The position numbers and the translations under genes are program-made. The notes under the pieces were generated by a model. It was given only the letters and a program-made list of their open reading frames with translations. It did no database searches and was not told where the DNA came from. A stretch of DNA of 64,000 nt, from NCBI GenBank assembly GCA_030867875.1, contig JAOWCC010000091.1, positions 744,001 through 808,000 of the forward strand, written 5' to 3'. Shown here in pieces: positions 56,963 through 64,000 of this stretch (positions are counted from its first letter, which is position 1; each line of letters begins with the position of its first letter). The DNA is from Actinernus sp. WN-2022 (lineage: Eukaryota > Cnidaria > Anthozoa > Actiniaria > Actinernidae).

Positions 56963-57230
56963 ATCCTTGTGTTCTTGCGAAAATATTATTATCCACGATA
57001 TGAAGAAACAAAAAATTGTACATGCAACGCGTAGAGAAGTGGAAAATAGTTATAATAAAACCTTTGTTTTGACGTTTCAGTCTACCGACTCTGTAAGTCT
57101 GTTGCTGTGGCAATCAAACGCCTGGGTGACCTCGTTTGCATGCAAAATCATTACCAGGTCTCGCGCGCCGTCGGCCATTATGAGAGCGGCGTATTGTGCA
57201 CTACTTTACCAATAATAGTCCAATATTGGT

Positions 57231-59129
57231 ATTTCATTTTGTTGAATAACCAACAATTAAACCAACTTGGAATTTCCCTTTTTTTTTCTGTGCGATGCAG
57301 GAGCTATATGGAGCTATATTCTGCCGGCACGGTAAAGAGGTTTGGGGAGGAGACTATAGCATTATGGGTAATGCTTCTAGCATATTTAATGCTTTGAGCG
57401 GGAAAAGTAGTCGTTCTAGGCCAGTCAGCTCCACGTTTGTTTCGAATTTATTTTATTTATCTTATTGATTATAGTACGGTTACTTTGTATTGACTTAGTT
57501 AGTCGATAGTTAGTTTTCTAGCCCTCGGAGAACTCGGGTTGCTGCATTAGATTGAGGAGTACGTTTCCGCATTTCCGTAAAGAGTTCTGTAAATCTAGGA
57601 GGCCGAGTTATGGGTGATCATGAGCAAGGTAGATTCTTGTTCGGCCATCCTTGTTGAACGGCAGCTGCTTTCGACTTTGTCCCCTCCTGCATCCTGCTTT
57701 CGAAATTTTATTGTCAAAGTGCTAAACAGCAAAGAAACATTGGGTCATTTAACATGGTATTTTCTAACTCGCAGAGGAACAAAATAATATTAATGGGTCT
57801 GCCAGGAGTCACGAAACTTGCAAAAGCGTGCCCAGTGCTTAGTTTATTTTTGTTGTGTGTCATATTTATTAGTACAGCTTATTATTTTCTTTAACATTTA
57901 ATTTTTTTGGACATTTATGGAACCTTTCCTTGATTGCCCCATAGATAAGCTGCACCCCGATCTTGACCGAAAATGTCTCGTAAAGAGGTGCTGCTTTTGT
58001 ATTTACAATACAATACAATATACGTGTATTTCACTCAAAACAAAAACAAATAAGAAATTTTACAATAATTACTGAGTAGGCAGGACCTGAATAAACCAAG
58101 GGGTTATCGAGTCAGGAACACCTTTTCAGTATGGGAAAAACACCCAAGATACAAATATAGATGCGATAGAGAGTTATTTGCGGCGATAAAACCTGTTGAT
58201 GTGTCCCCTTTCATGGCAATTACAACACACAGGCGGCATATGAGATCGGCGAGCTGGAAAGTAGGGGTGAGAATGCAGGCCCAAAGATCCTGCTTGGGGA
58301 GAGTCTACCAACAGCCGAGGGGAGTTGCAGAGGGCCTTAGCTAGCTACTTCCACCTCCTTGTCTCCAATAAGCTTGATGAGGATGGGCTAGAAATGGGCA
58401 CCTGGCAGTAATGCTGGGCATTGATGGAGAATGATATTGTATCATTTAGCACGATCGTCTAACTTCAATCTCTCTAGCCACATCTATGAGTAATTCCAGA
58501 CCCACAAGTGCTCTAATTGGTTTGCCCAATTCTTGCCATAGAGATTGAAGTGCCACAGAAGTAGCAGCCGAGTCTTTCTTAAGCTGTTCTATCTCCTGTT
58601 TAAGGGCTTCGATAGATTCCTTGACCCGAAGGGGGCCAAGGATAAAATACTAGATAAATGAAATAGGTTATATATTGTACTCATTTGCATTTGAAAGCTT
58701 TAAACACGTGACACTGACCAGTAAGTTAATTAGGAAGTATGCATAATTATACCATAATGCTCTACATATCTTCAGAGAACTACATTTATTCTTCAAGGTA
58801 GGTTACCTTTCGTCTAATTTTAATATCTATGCCACAGGGATATGAACTATGAAGCGACTGAAAGAGTCAGGAACAGAAATCTATCAGCCGGGGAGACTAG
58901 AAATTATTTACGAAACACGGCTCATCAAATAACGGTCCGAATGAGCTACCTAGCATTCATATGAACCAACCTATAAGCTAACTAGAAACTGCGAGAAATA
59001 GAAAATATGAATCGGTAGAGAATGACATAGGTAAATCGCTAACCCAAAACTAAGGAAACTTGAATGGTAAACTAGGTACTTTGCAAGGAATTAGAAAAAA
59101 AATTGAATAGACCAATAGCTTACACTTTG
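57231..59129. other. No gene seen; AATAC-tailed repeat fragment
   Basis: About 1.9 kb without a supported gene. A tacaatacaatacaatatac microsatellite at about 58004-58022 resembles the tail of the retroposon at 55866 and may mark another LINE or SINE 3' end. Other short ORFs look random. Confidence 0.4.
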
Positions 59130-59540
59130 TCTATTTATGTTGCAGATATAGCAATAGATACCTGGAAATAATAGATACCCAGTTGATAAACAAACTGACA
59201 AACGGTTAATAAGCAATAAGGGAATCCTAATAGTGCCAAACAAACACACGACTCGTTAAACAAAGATAATGCCAAACATAACAAGATAATGCCAAACATA
59301 ACATGTAACAAATGGTTAAAAAGGGAATACAATACTATGAAGTGACACCCCACTCACAAAAGAAACCTCTGAACGGTTAGTGAAATTGAAGTAATCCTAC
59401 TAATACAATGAAGTGACACCTGCTCTCAAAACAAAACAAACTTGGCTAATGACAAATGAAGGAATCCTAATACTATCAGGTGGCACCTCGCTTGCAAAAC
59501 AAACCGCAAAACGGCTAATGAAAATGCAGTACTTCAGTTT
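59130..59540. repeat. Degenerate tandem repeat, ~70-bp unit
   Basis: Blocks aatcctaat(a)ctat, gaagtgacacc, caaaacaaac and acggctaatga recur in order four or five times, with the later copies (59330-59520) best preserved. A shorter aagataatgccaaacataac duplication lies at 59264-59302. Confidence 0.65.
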
Positions 59541-59574
59541 GATCTCCAAAAAAATATGGGCATATGATAAAAAA

Positions 59575-59707
59575 CCTATTGACTGAGTTAGGTCGGGCCA
59601 GACGGGAAAATATTTGGCTCGGTCATTTTGTAGGTTGCGCTCGGGCCGTACCTCATGACCTCGAGCCAAATATTTTCGCGTCGGGCCCTCCCACTCAGTC
59701 AATAAGT
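59575..59707. mobile_element. Small inverted-repeat element (~130 bp)
   Basis: The ends cctattgactgag and ctcagtcaataagt pair. Inside, gggaaaatatttggctcgg pairs with ccgagccaaatattttcg-like sequence on the right arm. It appears to be a MITE with imperfect ~50-bp arms. Confidence 0.65.
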
Positions 59708-59968
59708 ACCTATTATTATATGGCACATGCTACTTCCGGTGAAATGGCGCATTCTGATTGGCTCTCGCGTCTCTCTAGCAGTCGATTATTTTCCCGTAAT
59801 CGACCGGTGATCCATTACGGATTGCAATTGCAAAAACCATAGTTTTGTGAGAAGAACCATAGTTTTGTGAGAAAAACCAAAGAAGTAGTAACTGTTTTCT
59901 ACCAAACGTAAATCATCTATGTTCTGAGGATTTTGTCTTTGATGTAAAAGCCTAGGATTAAAAAAACA

Positions 59969-60391
59969 ATGCAAGAATCGGAGGAAATCTCGGATAACGA
60001 GTTTTACTATCCCGACGAAGACAACAACACCAAAAACATGGCTGCCGGAGACGAAATTCACGAACAGTCAAACAGCCAAGAGGAAATTGATAATTTTGTC
60101 AGTGACCAAAAGAGTGCCAACACCCCGAACAAAACGAAAAGTGACCTCAACACCTTTTGTCGCTACTTACAGTCAATCGGAAAGTCAAATGTTAACATAA
60201 AGAGTTTACCTTCGAGTGAGCTCGACCATTTGTTGTCAAAAAAAATCATAAACGCTCGCAAAGTGAACGGCGAGGATTATGAACCGGATACTCTGTCTGG
60301 CCTCCAACGAAGTATTCAGCAACACCTTACTGAGCTGAAGTCCACAGTTAATATCCTTAAAGTGCCTATGAAATTAAATTTTCCTATTTGA
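59969..60391 (+). pseudogene. Crypton-like recombinase N-terminal fragment
   Basis: ATG 59969 opens 140 codons. An acidic start precedes TKSDLNTFCRYLQSIG, then SELDHLLSKKIINARKVNG and YEPDTLSGLQRSIQQHL. This is the N-terminal core pattern of KIAA1958/Crypton-type proteins, related to the gene at 32683-34214. The catalytic C-terminal half is absent: after about 60390 the sequence is unrelated, so this is a truncated copy or the first exon of a lost gene. Confidence 0.65.
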
Positions 60392-60602
60392 GATGAAAGT
60401 GGTAAATACTGCTTTGATGACTATTTATTCCATTAAAACACTTTTTATTTTGAAAAGCGAAACGCATCATTTTTATTTTGCTGTATCAAAACTGCAATGT
60501 CAGGTCTCATTTCTTAGACATTCTGCTCTCGGCCAACCTTAGATCCCAGGGGACCAATGACGTCATTAGTTGTGCAAGTCTCGCGCGCCCAGCGGATCAA
60601 AC

Positions 60603-63238
60603 ATGGCGACGAAGATTACAAAGAAAAGAGTGTGTGGTAAATTTTGTGTCGCTGGTAGTCCTGGAGAAGTTAGTTGTTCGAATACGAGCCTAACACCAGG
60701 AATATCGATGCATCTCTTCCCGTTTGAGGAGACTACAAGGAGAAAATGGACCAGATTTGTCCAAAGACTGGATTTAAGCCGATTTAAGCCGACGAAAAAT
60801 TCTGTGCTATGTTCTGTACATTTCGCACAACAATGCTTTTCAAGGCGGCTTGATTTAACATCTAACGCGACAGAGAAAGTTTATGTCAGTAGGCGTTTGG
60901 TCAGAGGAGCAATTCCTACGGTAGATGTTGCCATAGGAGAAGCGTCTACACCAGCAACTAAAACCGACCGTGAACGAAGAAAGGTGAGTTTAGGGTTTAA
61001 TTGGTCGACCATATAAATAGTGGCTTCTGGTTTATTATACCACCCGCTACGCTACTAAGTTTATACTAGTATACCTAACCATAGTTAATAGTAGTGAACG
61101 TACCCTGATTTTCAGACGGTACGAGGTCGTCTGCTCACTTCCTCCTACCAATTCCCGACATTTTCTTATTGATTACACAAGAATCTATTACACAAGAATC
61201 GCATACACAGGATCAGATCCCAGCAATAATTTGCCCCCTGTAGTCCGTACAAATGTAGTTTAGAGCTACCGTTGTGTATACTGGAATAAAGCTTATCTTC
61301 ATTAAATAATTATTTGAGGTTAATTGACTCTTTATTGGCAATTTTCCATGATTAATTAATGAAGCAGAAACAAAGGAAATCACTGAGCGAGAAGCGACCT
61401 TTAAATGTGATATAGATTAATTCATCCTAATTTACATAAACTTTAACTTGGATTTTCTCCGCCGAAATAGGTGGTATTGCCAAAATAAATGAATTACATG
61501 ACTCTATACATCTAGATGTTTTTAAAGCCATTTACAAAACTCGCAGCAGTGTTTTATCAGATCTAAAACACTCGGTTGCGCCCTCGTGTTTTAAATCTGA
61601 TAAAACACCACTGCGCCCTCATGTTTTTAATCTGACAAAACACTGCTGCTCATTTTGTTAACTAAAGTTACAATGAAAGGATGGGGAACCATGGTAACAG
61701 TGCTTCAAAGTTGTACCACGTGTGGTCAGTCATTTATTTGGAAGAGTCAGCCATACGTCTTGGGGAGGTATCCAGCTGGAAACATTATTCTCAGTTTTGC
61801 AGTGCTAATGGCTGGAGCTTCAATAAGCAAAATACTACTTGTATTTAAGCACATGGGCCTTGCTTCATTTGGCATAAGGACATACTTCTACCACCAAAAG
61901 AAGTTTGTCTTTCCTGCCATTTTATGCCATTGGGAAGCCTATAGGTCCAAACTCCTCTAACAAATTAAGAAAACAAAGGATGTTGTTTGGAGTGGAGATG
62001 GGAGATTCGACTCAATGGGTCATAGCGCAAAGTATGGTGCGTATACTATGTTATGCTGCACCTTACTGAAAGTCATTCATTTCGAACTTCTCCAGGTTAG
62101 AGCACAGAACTCATATACTGCATGGAAATGTATGTTTGCATAAATATTGTTCCGTGAATTGGTTCCAATAATCACTGTTAGGGATGTAGCCAGGATGTGA
62201 TGTAAGGTCCAGCAATATCAGAAAAATGTGGGAGAAATATTTTAGGGGGGTAAGGTCAGGAAAGTCTGACCCTGTGGCTACAAATGTGACTGCAGTTACA
62301 AATGTATAAAACTTGATTGTTTGTGATTTACTGGTCCATATTTTATTACAGTACAAATCTTAGAATTAAAGATATTTAGTATACAAAATAAATTTCAATA
62401 AATTATGAAATATGGGGCATTTACAATTGAAGAGGTGAGTGCAAGAAAAAGTTAAGTGGTGACAGATCTAATTCCAAATTCTCCTTTATCTTCTTTCTTT
62501 CTGTTATTCAGGCCAATCAAGTAGGAAGCAGTGGAGAGATGGAGCTAGAGGGAGCCAAACGATGTTTCCAGTATTTGCTCCTTGCAGGGGTTGGTGTTGC
62601 AGTGTTTATTTCAGATAGACACCATAGTATTGCAAAATGGATGAGAGAGAAGCAACCGAATACAAGCCACTTCTATGACATTTGGCATGTTGCTAAGTCA
62701 ATCACCAAAAAGTTGCTGAAAGCAAGCAATGAGAGTGGCTGTGATGTAATCAAAGACTGGATGAAGGGAATCAAAAAACATCTGTATTGGTGTGCAACCT
62801 CAACAACACAGGGCTTTGGATCCATGATCCATGATCCAAGCTAAGTGGAAGTCATTTATGAGGCATGTCTCAAATAAGCATGATGGTCATCCAGATAAAC
62901 TATTCACTAAGTGTGCTCATGGAGAACTACCTTGCAGAAAGTGGATAAACATGGGTTTCTAAATCAATACCAAACTAGTAGTATAAAAACTAGTAATATA
63001 AAAGTTTAAATCGAGTTTGTTTATTTACGTACGTGTATATTTTAAACTTTTCTTTAATACCAATAGGTACAAAAGCATATGAAAAGCTGGAACAAATTCT
63101 GACCAACACTGCAATCCTCAATGATGTAAAAAAACTTTCATCCGATGCCCAGACTAGCTGTCTTGAGGGATTCCATGCCACCCTCAACCACTGGCATCCC
63201 AAAATGATATGTTTCTCATGGCTTGGGGGTTACTGCAG
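60603..63238 (+). pseudogene. THAP-domain transposase, Kolobok-like, multi-exon and broken
   Basis: Exon 1 (60603-60983) encodes a THAP-like finger (RVCGKFCVAG ... VLCSVHFAQQCF) and ends at donor GTGAGT. A second coding segment (about 61655-62095) includes SFIWKSQPYVLGRYPAGNI and SGDGRFDSMGHSAKYG, ending CAG|GTTAGA. Exon 3 (62512-62954) contains FISDRHHSIAKWMRE and YDIWHVAKSITKKL. Exon 4 (63067-63238) contains SCLEGFHATLNH. The D, DRH, WH and E signatures match cut-and-paste transposases I associate with Kolobok. Lesions: a TAA at 61958-61960 in the second segment, and a 7-bp duplication (atgatcc) near 62825 that shifts exon 3. An exon between the first and second may be missing. Later exons may lie beyond the window. 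Confidence 0.65.
61543..61649. repeat. Inverted repeat element in intron
   Basis: gcagcagtgttttatcagat at 61543 pairs with the complement of aatctgacaaaacactgctgc ending 61649. A third related block (ttttaaatctgataaaacac) lies between. It is likely a small MITE just upstream of the second coding segment. Confidence 0.7.
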
Positions 63239-63349
63239 GTATTATTATATTATGGCACCTTTTCATATCTTGGTGCAATATGGTGCACTGAAAGATCAAA
63301 ATGTTATCCAATTAAAATATGCTAATCAGGCTCTGAAATTGCTTTGGAT

Positions 63350-63371
63350 GGGGGGGGGGGGGGGGGGGGGG
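63350..63371. repeat. G22 homopolymer
   Basis: A run of 22 guanines, followed by tggggg. Such runs are error-prone in assemblies. Confidence 0.85.
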
Positions 63372-64000
63372 TGGGGGTTATTTTTTCTCGAACGGAACTT
63401 TCAGAGGGAGGGGACTTATGTAAAAATCACAGGTACATGTATCTTCCTCTCCATCTAAGAAAAACAGGCTTAAGGTAACCCTCCCCAGCACAAAAAAAAA
63501 ACACTTCAAAACTGAAGGACACATTATTCCAACTTGTCCATGCAGTTGATCAGGGTGGAAGGGGGCTTAATAGAGAGGATCTTATTATTCCCTCGAGTCC
63601 CTGAATATACCACAGCAACACTTTGCGGTGACGGGTCTGCAGGCCCACAACCTCCATTATTATTATTACCACCACCATCATATCTATAATAATTACACTG
63701 TCACTTGACTTGCATGTAAGTACTTACTTACTTACTTAAAGTACCTATGTAAGGGACTAAGCCCAACACATCCATATATTTTAGTATATAAAGTAATATA
63801 TATATGTAAAACTGGACACCTGGAATGAAATAACATGCTTGAATATATAACTCGACTTGCCTGGCAGTTATTTCATAAGTAATTATAATAAATTTAATAG
63901 TAACTGTTCATGAGCCAGAACCACAATGAAACTGACTTTGTCTCTTGACAGTTATATAACCCTAATTATCATAACACTGGCTCACAGGGGAGGCCCTCTC
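63372..64000. other. No gene seen
   Basis: Right edge of the window. An actt-type microsatellite lies at about 63720-63737 and AT-rich repeats at about 63780-63810. The tail exons of the THAP/Kolobok-like gene could lie here or beyond, but none is supported. Confidence 0.35.

Larger units (their letters stand above)
52327..57230. mobile_element. Second ISL2EU-type transposon, inactive
   Basis: Ends: ACCAATA at 52327 and its complement at 57224-57230, each flanked by AT. A longer inner match (tacgccgctctcataatggc at about 52363, cgaggtcacccag at about 52420) is inverted at about 57130-57200. Two convergent genes lie inside: SAP-SWIM-YqaJ (+) and THAP-DDE (-). Both are broken. The termini differ in sequence from those of the 26-32 kb element, so this is another family of the same superfamily. 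The left boundary is less certain because of the adjacent 63-bp array. Confidence 0.75.

Overview
The window looks like an AT-rich metazoan genome segment, most likely from an anthozoan cnidarian such as a stony coral or sea anemone. The reasons are GT-AG introns, a tRNA-headed SINE and nested transposon families (THAP/DDE, YqaJ, KDZ-like, CACTA-like, Crypton-like, Kolobok-like, CR1-like LINEs) whose proteins resemble cnidarian copies. The assignment rests on remembered family resemblance, not a search. No operon, rRNA, CRISPR array or convincing tRNA gene was seen. Almost all recognisable coding sequence belongs to mobile elements or integrated virus-like DNA.

Layout. 1-4409 is a GC-rich block on the + strand, the structural end of an endogenous Maverick/Polinton/adintovirus-like element. 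It holds an intact integrase with chromodomain, two tandem broken copies of one virion-type protein, an intact basic core-like protein and a broken capsid-like protein of the F54H12.2 family. 4.8-5.9 kb has a small unknown ORF and a long foldback element. 6.27-7.52 kb is a two-exon CbxX/SpoVK-type AAA+ ATPase fragment with a premature stop. 7.6-10.85 kb is a decayed LINE on the - strand. 11-18.7 kb is mostly non-coding, with satellites and small inverted-repeat elements. 18.7-26.1 kb contains a decayed KDZ-like transposase gene and a DUF3987-like helicase/primase-type gene among inverted and direct repeats.

The best preserved system is at 26435-32001. It is a 5.57-kb transposon with matching ends, flanked by AT, that carries two convergent intact genes. 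One is a THAP-DDE transposase. The other is a 917-residue protein joining SWIM, YqaJ nuclease, two PHD-type fingers and a Ulp1/SENP-type protease. The architecture fits the ISL2EU group. A second element of this type (52327-57230) carries SAP-SWIM-YqaJ and THAP-DDE genes broken by indels and a retroposon. A third, internally deleted one (47724-49397) sits inside a CACTA-like transposase exon, and conceptual removal of it with one AT restores the reading frame.

Other parts: Crypton-like tyrosine recombinase genes (32.7-34.2 and 60.0-60.4 kb), a TTAA-flanked element with 194-bp arms (35598-36325), a 5'-truncated LINE (38.9-40.6 kb), a possible multi-exon SAM-like gene on the - strand (41.4-44.6 kb), a CACTA-like gene (44.9-51.9 kb) and a THAP/Kolobok-like pseudogene (60.6-63.2 kb).

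Functional logic. In the intact element the transposase should bind and cut the ends. The YqaJ nuclease/Ulp1 partner could process DNA and read or edit chromatin and SUMO marks. That division of labour is inference.
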